Origin: Thermoplasmata archaeon
GTDB lineage: Archaea; Thermoplasmatota; Thermoplasmata; Thermoplasmatales; Thermoplasmataceae
DNA: 13,662 nt
Direction: 5' to 3'
NCBI GenBank assembly: GCA_021826835.1
Contig: JAKAYH010000021.1
Location: 1-13,662 of the forward strand
Of the stretch, positions 1-6,837 are shown piece after piece. Within the stretch, counting starts at the first letter, position 1, and every line of letters starts with the position of its first letter. Made by a program: the position numbers and the translations under genes. The notes under the pieces were generated by a model. That model saw only the letters and a list, made by a program, of their open reading frames with translations, searched no databases and had not been told where the DNA came from.

Positions 1-288
1 GTAAGCGGATGTGGAATCAATCGATGCAGTTTGTTGGGAAGAAGCTTCCTTTGAGTTCAAGGTTACTGTTGTTGTTCCTGAATTTGCTACTGCTGTGTTA
101 AGGGTATAATAACTCACTCCGATTGAAGTTGAAGCCGTTTCACTGACCGATGAAAGATCGGGTTTGGCTATTGGACTGTTCGGAGAATTTGACGATTGTG
201 AGGGATTGTAGTGAGCCAGAAGCACTAAACTGCCGGAACACATCAGAAAGACAATGAAGATGGAAAGAATCGTTTTACTCTTTACCAT
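1..288 (-). CDS. Secreted or membrane-anchored Ser/Thr-rich protein, C-terminus outside window
   Basis: The reading frame is open from ATG at 288 to the window edge (96 codons), so only the N-terminus is visible. Residues about 6-25 form one hydrophobic stretch after a short basic start (MVKSK), which reads as a signal peptide or signal anchor. The next 70 residues are dominated by Ser, Thr, Asn and Pro with almost no charge, typical of an extracellular stalk in an archaeal surface protein. The ATG overlaps the stop of the upstream one-TM gene by 7 nt, and AGGAG lies 11 nt upstream, so it is the third gene of the operon driven from 731-753. Its function is not recognised. Being co-transcribed with a membrane miniprotein suggests a cell-surface or virion-surface role; this is inference. 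Confidence 0.75.
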   Translation of the reverse strand, partial: MVKSKTILSIFIVFLMCSGSLVLLAHYNPSQSSNSPNSPIAKPDLSSVSETASTSIGVSYYTLNTAVANSGTTTVTLNSKEASSQQTASIDSTSAY

Positions 289-548
289 GGCAACGCTACT
301 CCTATACTAAAAAAATAGTACAAAAAGATGTCTATAAGCCATACTGCCAGACCAAACATTATGAGTATTATGAAAAGTCTGATTTCTTCTTTGAATGTTA
401 TGATTCCACTACCTCTTTCCTCTTCTTCAGAAAATATATCGTTTTGTTCTGCACGCTGTTTCAAGCCGTCATATAATTCAATTTTCGGATTCCTCAGCAT
501 CTCCCCGATCTCTTCGTCGCTGAACGTCAGTTTTTCTTTTTTAAACAC
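282..548 (-). CDS. Small single-pass membrane protein, 88 aa
   Basis: The start codon is GTG at 548, and it overlaps the stop of the upstream zinc-finger gene by 8 nt, so the two are probably translationally coupled. Residues 1-50 are charged and soluble (Lys/Glu-rich). One strong hydrophobic helix spans about residues 57-82, ending in PW at the C-terminus, so a cytoplasmic N-terminal domain with one membrane anchor is likely. A plus-strand frame covers 328-654 but lacks a promoter or coupling and contradicts the minus-strand operon, so I treat it as a shadow. No family is recognised. The position between a zinc-finger protein and a secreted protein suggests membrane-associated accessory functions. 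Confidence 0.7.
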   Translation of the reverse strand: MFKKEKLTFSDEEIGEMLRNPKIELYDGLKQRAEQNDIFSEEEERGSGIITFKEEIRLFIILIMFGLAVWLIDIFLYYFFSIGVALPW

Positions 549-684
549 TCATTCCACCTTCAATTATAATTCCTTTCCAATCAACTTCATGTCCTTTTTT
601 TGCAGAATGTTTCTCTGCTTTTATGACATTGAGACTGAAGTCTTTGCCGCATGAACATACTTTTTTCCAGATTAAGTCAGTCAT
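541..684 (-). CDS. C2H2-like zinc-finger miniprotein, 47 aa
   Basis: This short frame runs from ATG at 684 to TAA at 541-543. The putative zinc ligands are Cys10, Cys12, His26 and His32, and the local string CSCGKDF resembles the CGKxF turn of classical C2H2 fingers, although the cysteines are one residue apart rather than two. Single-finger miniproteins of this type are common in archaeal viruses and plasmids as putative DNA-binding regulators; that role here is inference. It is the first gene of its operon: the TATA box at 731-738 predicts a start near 708 and a leader of about 24 nt, carrying a weak GAGTG Shine-Dalgarno-like sequence before the ATG. It overlaps the following gene by 8 nt. 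Confidence 0.7.
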   Translation of the reverse strand: MTDLIWKKVCSCGKDFSLNVIKAEKHSAKKGHEVDWKGIIIEGGMSV

Positions 685-730
685 GTTTACACTCTACCGT
701 TTTTATTGCACATCTTATATGAGCTGTCAG

Positions 731-753
731 TATATAAATATTGTCGTAGCTTC
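731..753 (-). promoter_or_regulatory. Archaeal promoter P1 with shared upstream element
   Basis: On the minus strand the sequence reads GAAGCTAC (753-746), a 7-nt spacer gacaata, then the TATA box TTTATATA (738-731). The same element and spacing recur at 6815-6837, 11144-11166 and 13262-13284. The element overlaps the stop codon (752-754) of the upstream 26-aa gene, so operons are packed end to end. It drives the zinc-finger operon at 684 and leftward. The gap to the ATG is longer than at the sibling promoters, so this mRNA should have a leader. Confidence 0.75.
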
Positions 754-832
754 AAAATAAAATGAAAATTGCTACTACTAACTCAACTATTATGAAAACT
801 ACAGCAAGAGCAACAAGAAACTCTTTTGTCAT
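752..832 (-). CDS. 26-residue transmembrane peptide
   Basis: The ATG at 832 overlaps the TGA of the upstream gene (ATGA, 829-832), which is strong evidence for translation by coupling. The peptide begins MTKEF and then is almost wholly hydrophobic (Val, Ile, Leu, Ala, Phe) with one internal Glu at residue 17, so it should be a single membrane helix. It is the last gene of the eight-gene operon that begins at 3426, and its stop lies inside the upstream element of promoter P1. It is too short for family assignment. Holin-like, virion-membrane or chaperone-like roles are all possible; none is shown by the sequence. Confidence 0.6.
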   Translation of the reverse strand: MTKEFLVALAVVFIIVELVVAIFILF

Positions 833-1053
833 TTTTTATTCCACTTTGCTGAATTTAGTCGAAACTGAATAGCATGGATCATACTTATTTGTTCAGCGGT
901 AGGTGGTAATGCTTCAAGTTTTTCTTTTAATTTTTTAAGAACTGAAAGTTTTATGTTTCCGTTACTGTCAAATCCTTTCATTCCTTCTGTTGCCATAACA
1001 AATGCCGTTAGTCTGCCTTTTTTCAAATGTAGATTTAATGGTTTTCTTCCCAA
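829..1053 (-). CDS. Small basic protein, 74 aa, TTG start
   Basis: The start is TTG at 1053, directly after the TAA of the upstream gene, with AAAGGAAGTGA upstream as a Shine-Dalgarno-like sequence. The next in-frame ATG would remove about 19 residues, including the conserved-looking basic segment near residues 1-16 (MGRKPLNLHLKKGRLT), so TTG is preferred. The N-terminal third is basic and probably beta-rich. The rest is helical, with a Lys/Leu-rich stretch at about 37-50 and a second helix to the C-terminus. The stop overlaps the ATG of the 26-aa membrane peptide by 4 nt. No family is recognised with confidence. Confidence 0.65.
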   Translation of the reverse strand: MGRKPLNLHLKKGRLTAFVMATEGMKGFDSNGNIKLSVLKKLKEKLEALPPTAEQISMIHAIQFRLNSAKWNKK

Positions 1054-1194
1054 TTAATCACTTCCTTTTAAAAATTTCTTGATTTCAATGAAAGAGTTTG
1101 AGATAGATTTTTCAAGTGCTGAACCGAATTCTATTAAAGGTTCTCCAACTTCTTTTCCAAGAGTATCAATGAGTTTTAGGATTAAACGCTTCAT
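1054..1194 (-). CDS. Amphipathic helical miniprotein, 46 aa
   Basis: This frame runs from ATG at 1194 to TAA at 1054-1056. It sits exactly between two other genes, 4 nt after the upstream stop and directly before the TTG of the next gene, which is the main support for its being real. The protein starts MKRLILKLID and is predicted as two amphipathic helices ending in KKFLKGSD. It has no cysteine and no clear membrane span. A peripheral membrane or protein-interaction role would fit, but no function can be assigned. A plus-strand frame over 1079-1360 crosses this region and is treated as a shadow. Confidence 0.6.
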   Translation of the reverse strand: MKRLILKLIDTLGKEVGEPLIEFGSALEKSISNSFIEIKKFLKGSD

Positions 1195-1198
1195 AGAA

Positions 1199-1462
1199 TC
1201 ACTGTTTCCTTTTATCTCTACAATAACCTATTTTCCAAGCTTCTTTTGTGCTACCGTCGTTATATGTCAATGTGACTTGATAACCATTGACATAAATTCT
1301 ATCTTCTTTTTCACATATTTTACGGTACTCTGCATCGACTTTCTTTCCTTCTTTTATTGAGGCTATATTTGAGGAAAATGGATACGGAGCATTTTTTATT
1401 CTTCGTAGTTCGTGCTTTGTTTTTCCAAGTATCTTTTTGTAATCATAAGGTTTCATAGTCAT
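1199..1462 (-). CDS. Hypothetical basic protein, 87 aa
   Basis: The ATG at 1462 lies 2 nt after the upstream stop, preceded by GGGGTAGA as a Shine-Dalgarno. A second ATG two codons later (1456) is an alternative start. The protein is rich in Lys and Arg, with two cysteines (near residues 50 and 81). The C-terminal half has alternating polar and hydrophobic residues (IYVNGYQVTLTYNDGS), which reads as a beta-hairpin with a tight NDGS turn. No family is recognised. It belongs to the operon running leftward from 3426. Confidence 0.65.
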   Translation of the reverse strand: MTMKPYDYKKILGKTKHELRRIKNAPYPFSSNIASIKEGKKVDAEYRKICEKEDRIYVNGYQVTLTYNDGSTKEAWKIGYCRDKRKQ

Positions 1463-1464
1463 AA

Positions 1465-1833
1465 TTATCTACCCCACGAGAATTCTGGCTTGAAGTTGGC
1501 TTCAACCAATGAAGTCATATTCCACATTCCACGATTAGTAAGATGAAAATTGGATTCGATATTAAACACTACCTTAAAGTCTTTTGTTCCTACTTTAAAT
1601 ACCGCAGTGCCAATACCATGGTTTTCAACATCACGAATACTAACTTTTTTTCCACTTATAAAAAAATATGGTTCTTTTAAGAGTGTCAGGTTAGCCCCTG
1701 CCATCTGTGGATAATCTTTAGCTTTAAACTGTTTCTGAATTTCAGTCATAAGGTTCATTACTGAATCTTTTATAGACTCTTTGGCAGTTACTATCTTGAC
1801 CTGAATTTTTGGTTCTTCATCGTAGATACTCAT
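1465..1833 (-). CDS. Hypothetical protein, 122 aa
   Basis: The ATG at 1833 follows AGGTAGGTGT, a good Shine-Dalgarno, 17 nt after the preceding gene. An N-terminal strand (IQVKIVTA) and a helix at about 18-38 are followed by a beta-rich segment (about 48-95) with several alternating hydrophobic strands and aromatic residues, ending FSWGR. No membrane span, signal peptide or cysteine is seen. It could be a small soluble structural or adaptor protein; the sequence does not identify a family. Confidence 0.65.
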   Translation of the reverse strand: MSIYDEEPKIQVKIVTAKESIKDSVMNLMTEIQKQFKAKDYPQMAGANLTLLKEPYFFISGKKVSIRDVENHGIGTAVFKVGTKDFKVVFNIESNFHLTNRGMWNMTSLVEANFKPEFSWGR

Positions 1834-1850
1834 TGTTAATTACACCTACC

Positions 1851-2294
1851 TTAAAGCTCAAACACTAAGGACTTCATTATGTTTTGAAGATGCTTATGTG
1901 TACCATTCCAATCATCTGAATTCATTGATTGCTTTGTATTTAGAAGATGATTATGTGCTTGACTTGCCATTGAATGAAGTTTGTACATCTCCGCACTTCT
2001 CATTTGTTGTGCCTTATCTAAAACTTCTTTAGCAAGATGCTTAATTTCATTCATAAGATGTTCTTTAAGTTTGAGGAATAGAACATCAAGTCTATCAAAT
2101 AACTTGTTTAGGAGTTTTTTAGATTGTGCAACTCCCTTATCGTATGTTCTTTTCAACTGTTCTCTTTGAGCAGGTGTTAGTTTAACATACTTTTTCTTGA
2201 ACTCGTTAGTATGGTGTAGTAAAGCATCCATACCTGATTTCAGTTGAGCAAGCAGTTCCTTTATTTTCAGTTTTATTTCATCTACTTCTGACAT
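1851..2294 (-). CDS. All-helical, probably coiled-coil protein, 147 aa
   Basis: The ATG at 2294 begins 2 nt after the preceding stop, with GGTGGT upstream as Shine-Dalgarno. The protein is almost entirely Lys/Leu/Glu/Gln with heptad-like leucines and isoleucines from residue 5 to about 105, so a long helical bundle or coiled coil is likely. The C-terminal part is histidine-rich (several His between 105 and 135). No membrane span or enzyme motif is present. It lies after a three-TM protein in the same operon. Structural scaffolding or a measuring role would fit a coiled coil, but that is speculation. Confidence 0.7.
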   Translation of the reverse strand: MSEVDEIKLKIKELLAQLKSGMDALLHHTNEFKKKYVKLTPAQREQLKRTYDKGVAQSKKLLNKLFDRLDVLFLKLKEHLMNEIKHLAKEVLDKAQQMRSAEMYKLHSMASQAHNHLLNTKQSMNSDDWNGTHKHLQNIMKSLVFEL

Positions 2295-2296
2295 AT

Positions 2297-3100
2297 CTAT
2301 ACCACCATTAGAGTTAAACCAACCGATAGCACTATTGTTAATGCTATTGTTGCACTAATTTTCCACCATGTCACTCCAAACATAGATGGAACAGAAGCAT
2401 CGAGATCGAAGCCTCTATTTCTTGTCTTGATTTCGAATGTTTCAAGAGATTCTTTATATTTTCTTGCATCATCTTGTGCAATCTCAATAAGCTCACTTTC
2501 GTATGCGTGAAGTGCAGTTATTAGTTCATTTATATTTGACTGTTCAATGTTTTCAAGTTTCTTTATGAGTTGTGTTGTTCTATTTTTTGACGTATTTACA
2601 GGAATGTAGAACTCAGTAGTTTTGTAATCTTGAGTATTGGATTGATAGGGTTCTATTTCCCACTTTGATACGAAGTGATGTTTTAATTGCACATAGAAGT
2701 ATGAAATCACAGGAATTGCTACCGTAAATGATAACTCCACTATATTAACTACAAATTGTGAAGATACCTGTGGAATACCAAATTGTAATCCGCTCATCCA
2801 GTCGTTTATAACCAGTGCTAAAAGTAGCGTGTATCCAGATATAACCGCCAATAGAGCAAATATGAAGAACCTGAGGCTTCCTGTTGGTGTATTTATGTAA
2901 GGTACTGGATCGCAGTATGCAAACATATCTACTGGGAACGCAAGATTCTTTTTCGTGTTTCCCTGTGTAGTGTATAAGTATAGCTTTGATTCAGGGTTAT
3001 CTTTGTCTTCTTTGATTTCTCCAACTTCTACTTTTCCTGAATATGTCCATCCATCAACTGTATCGATAATGAACACTTCTTGTTCACTGAGATGAGGCAT
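2297..3100 (-). CDS. Membrane protein with three predicted TM helices, 267 aa
   Basis: I place the start at ATG 3100, which overlaps the preceding TGA as TGATG; a GTG one codon upstream (3103) is the alternative. Residues about 1-60 form a small beta-rich soluble domain, consistent with an SH3- or OB-like barrel. TM helices lie at about 77-100 and 116-140. A long soluble, coiled-coil-like segment rich in Glu, Lys and Asn occupies about 145-235, and a last TM helix ends the protein (about 247-267). This pattern of N-terminal barrel, TM pair, helical arm and C-terminal anchor suggests a complex-forming membrane component. No known family is recognised. It is the second gene of the operon from 3426. 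Confidence 0.75.
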   Translation of the reverse strand: MPHLSEQEVFIIDTVDGWTYSGKVEVGEIKEDKDNPESKLYLYTTQGNTKKNLAFPVDMFAYCDPVPYINTPTGSLRFFIFALLAVISGYTLLLALVINDWMSGLQFGIPQVSSQFVVNIVELSFTVAIPVISYFYVQLKHHFVSKWEIEPYQSNTQDYKTTEFYIPVNTSKNRTTQLIKKLENIEQSNINELITALHAYESELIEIAQDDARKYKESLETFEIKTRNRGFDLDASVPSMFGVTWWKISATIALTIVLSVGLTLMVV

Positions 3101-3426
3101 CACAAATCATCTCCGTTAGTTTCTTGTCGACTTCCACCAGAATCGAGTCCATGTTCCTCAATTTCTTCATTTCCAGTTGAATCTGTTTCAGTTCCTTTTC
3201 CGCTTCCTTTATCGTTGAGGGTAGAAATATCGGTAAGAGTTCCTGCCTCTGTGAGTTGTAAGAATTCAGTAATGTTTGTATCTTCTTTATCTTTATCGTC
3301 AAGCATCATCTCCACTTCTGATTGTGCTTTATTCCAGTATCTTTGAGCCCTTCTGTAGTGTTTCCTAACATTCACAGCCCTACCATTTACGTTTCTTCTG
3401 TGTTTTTTAACTGATATTTTGAACAT
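3100..3426 (-). CDS. Charge-bipolar hypothetical protein, 108 aa
   Basis: This is the first gene of the eight-gene leftward operon, starting at ATG 3426. Residues 1-37 are strongly basic (many Arg, Lys and His), while residues 40-108 are acidic and rich in Gly, Ser and Thr and look disordered. A basic head with an acidic tail suits nucleic-acid binding combined with protein interaction. The stop at 3100 overlaps the next start, supporting this frame over two others that overlap it (minus 3084-3302 and plus 3080-3346). No family is recognised. Confidence 0.6.
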   Translation of the reverse strand: MFKISVKKHRRNVNGRAVNVRKHYRRAQRYWNKAQSEVEMMLDDKDKEDTNITEFLQLTEAGTLTDISTLNDKGSGKGTETDSTGNEEIEEHGLDSGGSRQETNGDDL

Positions 3427-3440
3427 TTAAGCACCATTAA

Positions 3441-3474
3441 AAAATTTTAGTTGGGAATAAATAAGCTCCCAACT
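3441..3474 (-). terminator. Hairpin with T-rich tail after the spike gene, possibly also a promoter
   Basis: A perfect 8-bp stem (AGTTGGGA at 3449-3456 on the plus strand, TCCCAACT at 3467-3474) encloses a 10-nt loop, 1 nt after the stop of the 872-aa gene. On the minus strand it is followed by AAAATTTTTT. This reads as a terminator for the spike operon. The loop, read on the minus strand, contains TTATTTAT about 30 nt before the ATG at 3426, so it may also be a palindrome-bracketed TATA element for the next operon. No other TATA box precedes 3426. Confidence 0.5.
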
Positions 3475-3475
3475 T

Positions 3476-6094
3476 TTAAGACTTTTTAAACACACCTCTG
3501 CCTTTGGACTTTGATACCAGTTTCTTTACCCCTTTAACTCTCTTGTAGATAATTATTCCCAGTATCAGTGCTATTACGCCTCCGACAATTGCAATCACGT
3601 AGATAAGGTAGTGTCCAAATATTTTAGCAATGTTTATTACCCAACCAAATGCGTTAGATAATGCTGATCCTATTCCACCTACGCTATTCACAATACCTTT
3701 GGTCATATTGCCAAATGCACTAAGATGTTCAGTGATCGTTCCACTTACATTGCTGAATGTAGTTCCAACCTTATTCAACACTGCCATTGTTTTGTTCTGA
3801 GCACCATGTACAAAGTTAGCCACTGATGTAGTTGCCGCAGTTGTTTTATTCTGTATATAAGCAGGCAAGCTTTTAACAGATACAAACACTGGATTGAGTA
3901 CTGCTTTAGATGTGTTTACAACTTTATCAGCAGTATTGACTACCGATCCGCCCAAATCGTATGCTTTCGTCTTAATTGCAGTTGCACCTGTCATTATCGA
4001 ACCGCCAAATTCAGAAGCCACTGAACCAATGGATGTTGGAAGCTTAGTAATTCCTGTGGTTGCTGACTGTACAGTTTTTACGGCAGATGTCTTCAATGAT
4101 CCAATACTATTTATGACATTAGTTGCAACTCCACCGACGTTTGGAATTATATCATGGACAGTCGTTGAAGCCTGTTTCATAAAGTTACTGAACTCAGTAG
4201 CAGGTGGGAATGTATGCGGAATGACATTTACAATTGCTTGCAGATTGGGTGCATGAGTTGTCACTGCTTTAACTGCATTTCCAACTGAAGATTGGGCAGA
4301 GCTAAAGAATGACGACACTGCTGATCCAGCCGATGTCAGACCACCAAACAAACCTCCCCACATTGCAAACTTTCCAATGTTCTTAAAGAGTGGTTCTCCA
4401 TTAAGCCATCCTGCAATCGAGAGTTGTGATACATAGACCGTGTGTACAATGTCACCTGTTATCGAAGTGTATGTTATGACTGAAGCACCTTTCGCAAATC
4501 CTGCACTCTGTGGTGTTGCGTAAGCCACATCTGTGAATGGATTGACAATTTGCCCATGTGCATAGTTCATTGGAAGTATAAGTCCAGACGATCCCTGATA
4601 GAACTGTCCAGCATCATATCCTGCAACAATTGCACCTGTACTCATATTCACAAGCGAAATGTTATTTGCCTGCATGAGTGCGGGAACAGTGTTATAGAAT
4701 GTGTTGTCGATATTTGAAACTACGCTTTTAGATACATTCGTGTCAACAGATACTGAACTAATCAAGTATGATACAATCTGTATCTGGTTAGTAGCAATTC
4801 CTGTCTTTGAGGAAACATAGTTTATCAAACTTTGCTGGAGTTGATTTCCAACCTGTGAGGTATTCCATGTCGCTACACTTGCAGTCGTAAGACCTGAAAC
4901 TACTGGATCTCCCTGCTGTTGCAAAGCACCAACAGTTTGATTAGCACTTGCAGTGCGATTTATGGTAACCTGTACTCCATTTTCCAAGAATGTATGTGTC
5001 TGGTTCAATGTTGTCTTATTCACATTGTTTGTGAGATTTACCGATCCAGCAAGTAAACTAACATTGGAATTCGATTTGTTTGCACTGGCGTATGCTCCAA
5101 CTCCATTGCTATTCACTGGTGCAGTGAGATTTGCAGAAGGTACTGCGGAAAGGTTGGTATGCGAAACAGACGGATCGAAGTTTACAACATTTGTAAATGT
5201 GTTTCCAATTGCCTGAGACAGTATAGAACTTTTCGAAGCTGGCGTAACAAACGAAGATGCCTGATAGGTGTATTTATCTAAGAAGTAGAAGTAATCCATC
5301 ATATATGAATCACCTGTAGTTGAAGCAGTCGGAGTCATAAAGTTTTCAAGATACAGTTTATCAGTTGTTCCATTGTTCAATGTAGATACGTACTTCGTCA
5401 AGTTAGTTTTTGCAGTAACTATTTTTGTGTACACACTAACTCCATTCTGCGAAACATTCAACTCGGTAGCTGTTGTAGTTACCTGAATTTCAACAGTATA
5501 AAACTGAAGAGGTAGTATCGTGTTTGCAGGAAGGTTGTATGTGGAATGTATAGTACTGTTATTGCTAAATACGAAAGATGCACCAGATGAACCAAACTCA
5601 AAGTAAGCAAAGTTTCCTGTTGTCGGTACTGTACTGTTATTTCCTGCTGAAAGAAGCATATAGTTAGAAACACCTGATCCGTTGTATGCTAATCTTTCAG
5701 AAACAAACAGAAACTGAACATTTCCCTTTGCACTGACAGACTTCGATAGATTGAAGACATTTCTTGAGTCGTACACTGTTGAGCCAACCGTCTTGTTATA
5801 AATAGTCAGATATGGACTTGTAGTCACATTACCATGCACATACGGTTGAACTTGAGGATTGGAAACTGAATACATTGCCTGTGTCGGTTGGTCTATCCAC
5901 GCAATCCTCGAAACGTTGATAGACAGATTGTCTACTATTGCGTTCGTTGACAGATTTATTCCTGTTGATAAAGAAGCAATTTCAGGATTGACATGTCCAA
6001 AGTTCAATCCACCCATTGCCATTGCCAACACGACAAATGTGACAACGAACATTCTTGAAGAGCCGAAGCTAAATTTTTTGTTGATATATACCAC
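3476..6094 (-). CDS. Large membrane-anchored surface glycoprotein (spike-like), 872 aa
   Basis: The start is GTG at 6094, 5 nt after the basic-protein gene; using the Met at residue 15 would lose the basic N-terminus of the signal. A hydrophobic segment at about 15-30 is a signal peptide. Residues about 85-290 are beta-rich and resemble a concanavalin/LamG-like sandwich. A Gly- and aromatic-rich hydrophobic stretch lies at 575-600. Residues about 600-815 are long, helical, Ser/Thr/Val-rich and charge-poor. One TM helix at 827-850 is followed by a basic tail. There are some 25 or more N-x-S/T sequons and no cysteine. This is the layout of an archaeal virus spike or surface adhesin: ectodomain outside, short tail inside. 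Host-envelope binding or fusion is inference. Confidence 0.85.
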   Translation of the reverse strand: MVYINKKFSFGSSRMFVVTFVVLAMAMGGLNFGHVNPEIASLSTGINLSTNAIVDNLSINVSRIAWIDQPTQAMYSVSNPQVQPYVHGNVTTSPYLTIYNKTVGSTVYDSRNVFNLSKSVSAKGNVQFLFVSERLAYNGSGVSNYMLLSAGNNSTVPTTGNFAYFEFGSSGASFVFSNNSTIHSTYNLPANTILPLQFYTVEIQVTTTATELNVSQNGVSVYTKIVTAKTNLTKYVSTLNNGTTDKLYLENFMTPTASTTGDSYMMDYFYFLDKYTYQASSFVTPASKSSILSQAIGNTFTNVVNFDPSVSHTNLSAVPSANLTAPVNSNGVGAYASANKSNSNVSLLAGSVNLTNNVNKTTLNQTHTFLENGVQVTINRTASANQTVGALQQQGDPVVSGLTTASVATWNTSQVGNQLQQSLINYVSSKTGIATNQIQIVSYLISSVSVDTNVSKSVVSNIDNTFYNTVPALMQANNISLVNMSTGAIVAGYDAGQFYQGSSGLILPMNYAHGQIVNPFTDVAYATPQSAGFAKGASVITYTSITGDIVHTVYVSQLSIAGWLNGEPLFKNIGKFAMWGGLFGGLTSAGSAVSSFFSSAQSSVGNAVKAVTTHAPNLQAIVNVIPHTFPPATEFSNFMKQASTTVHDIIPNVGGVATNVINSIGSLKTSAVKTVQSATTGITKLPTSIGSVASEFGGSIMTGATAIKTKAYDLGGSVVNTADKVVNTSKAVLNPVFVSVKSLPAYIQNKTTAATTSVANFVHGAQNKTMAVLNKVGTTFSNVSGTITEHLSAFGNMTKGIVNSVGGIGSALSNAFGWVINIAKIFGHYLIYVIAIVGGVIALILGIIIYKRVKGVKKLVSKSKGRGVFKKS

Positions 6095-6099
6095 CCGTT

Positions 6100-6789
6100 T
6101 TACTCTGCAAACAGAACGTTTATGGCTTCAGCCAGGTTCTTGTCCTCTGTGTTGAGTCTTCTGTTGTATCTTCTCTCAGCGTGTTTTGCACCATGTTCGT
6201 ATCCTTTCTTGTAAAGTTCTCTGTCTTTCCTCTCAAGATCGGTAAGAATCTTAGCCTTTTCATTCGTAGGAATTTTTGATTCCATTACGGCTTTTCTGGT
6301 TTTAGCAACTGAGCTTCCTCTTTTTGCTGTGTTGTTTGCTTTATTGATTCTTTCCTCTATACTCTTTCCTTTAGATCGAGCTTTGTACACTTTGTCAGAA
6401 CGGTATCTTCTGCTTCCGTGTACTGAAGGAAACATTCTATCAATTCTTGCAGTAGGAATTCCCAGTTTTCTAAGTCTTTTTACATCGTCAACGGTTACAT
6501 AACTCTTCCGAATTCTCTTTCGAGTTCCAACAGGAAGTTTCTCCCATTTTGTATGTTCAGTAACAAGACTTCTAACTCTTTTCATATAGTTAGAATACTT
6601 CTGACTCCTTTTTGCACTAACAACGGTCTTATTAGAATTCTTAGCCATTTTGTTAGATTTACCCACTTTGTTGCCAGCCTTTCCACTCTTAGACTTGGAC
6701 TTTTCGAACTTACGAATAAGCTCTACAAGCAGTCCGTAGTCTTTTTTAGACAGTTTACTACTTTTTGTCATACTTGTCCTCTGTGCCAT
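6100..6789 (-). CDS. Highly basic protein, candidate nucleoprotein, 229 aa
   Basis: More than a quarter of the residues are Lys or Arg (about 64 of 229 by hand count). The first 60 residues are Ser/Lys/Asn-rich and probably disordered. A central region (about 85-135) has KLPVGTRKRIRK followed by a possible helix-turn-helix-like segment (TVDDVKRLRKLGIP) and a very Arg-rich patch. The C-terminal 90 residues are helical with alternating charge, ending in a hydrophobic helix. The ATG at 6789 lies 33 nt from the first base of the TATA box at 6815-6822, so the mRNA is probably leaderless. It is followed 5 nt later by the spike gene. A genome-coating or matrix role for a virion is the best guess; no family is recognised. 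Confidence 0.75.
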   Translation of the reverse strand: MAQRTSMTKSSKLSKKDYGLLVELIRKFEKSKSKSGKAGNKVGKSNKMAKNSNKTVVSAKRSQKYSNYMKRVRSLVTEHTKWEKLPVGTRKRIRKSYVTVDDVKRLRKLGIPTARIDRMFPSVHGSRRYRSDKVYKARSKGKSIEERINKANNTAKRGSSVAKTRKAVMESKIPTNEKAKILTDLERKDRELYKKGYEHGAKHAERRYNRRLNTEDKNLAEAINVLFAE

Positions 6790-6814
6790 TGCACATTAGA
6801 CTAACCGCTTGTAG

Positions 6815-6837
6815 TATATAAAAGTTATGGTAGCTTG
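6815..6837 (-). promoter_or_regulatory. Archaeal promoter P2 with shared upstream element
   Basis: On the minus strand: CAAGCTAC (6837-6830), spacer cataact, TTTATATA (6822-6815). Element, spacer length and TATA box match P1, P3 and P4. It drives the basic protein and spike operon with predicted leaderless initiation at 6789. Confidence 0.8.

Noticed and set aside
328..654. 108-codon plus-strand frame
   Set aside because: It is antisense to three minus-strand genes joined by stop-start overlaps, has no TATA box or Shine-Dalgarno, and its Ser/Phe-rich composition is typical of antisense shadow.
708..713. ATG at 713 opening an 8-codon leader ORF before the zinc-finger gene
   Set aside because: It lies only about 17 nt from the TATA box, so it should be upstream of the transcription start and not be translated.
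3080..3346. Plus-strand 88-codon frame and minus-strand 72-codon frame (3084-3302) overlapping the 108-aa gene
   Set aside because: The 108-aa frame alone couples to the next gene by TGATG and has an upstream leader. The minus 72-aa frame is plausible as a helical protein but would overlap the next start by about 17 nt with no ribosome-binding signal.
3894..5216. Plus-strand and minus-strand frames inside the spike gene (for example 3894-4256, 4953-5216, 5479-5673)
   Set aside because: They are fully contained within the 872-aa coding region, carry no promoter or ribosome-binding site and have low-complexity composition expected of the opposite or shifted frame.
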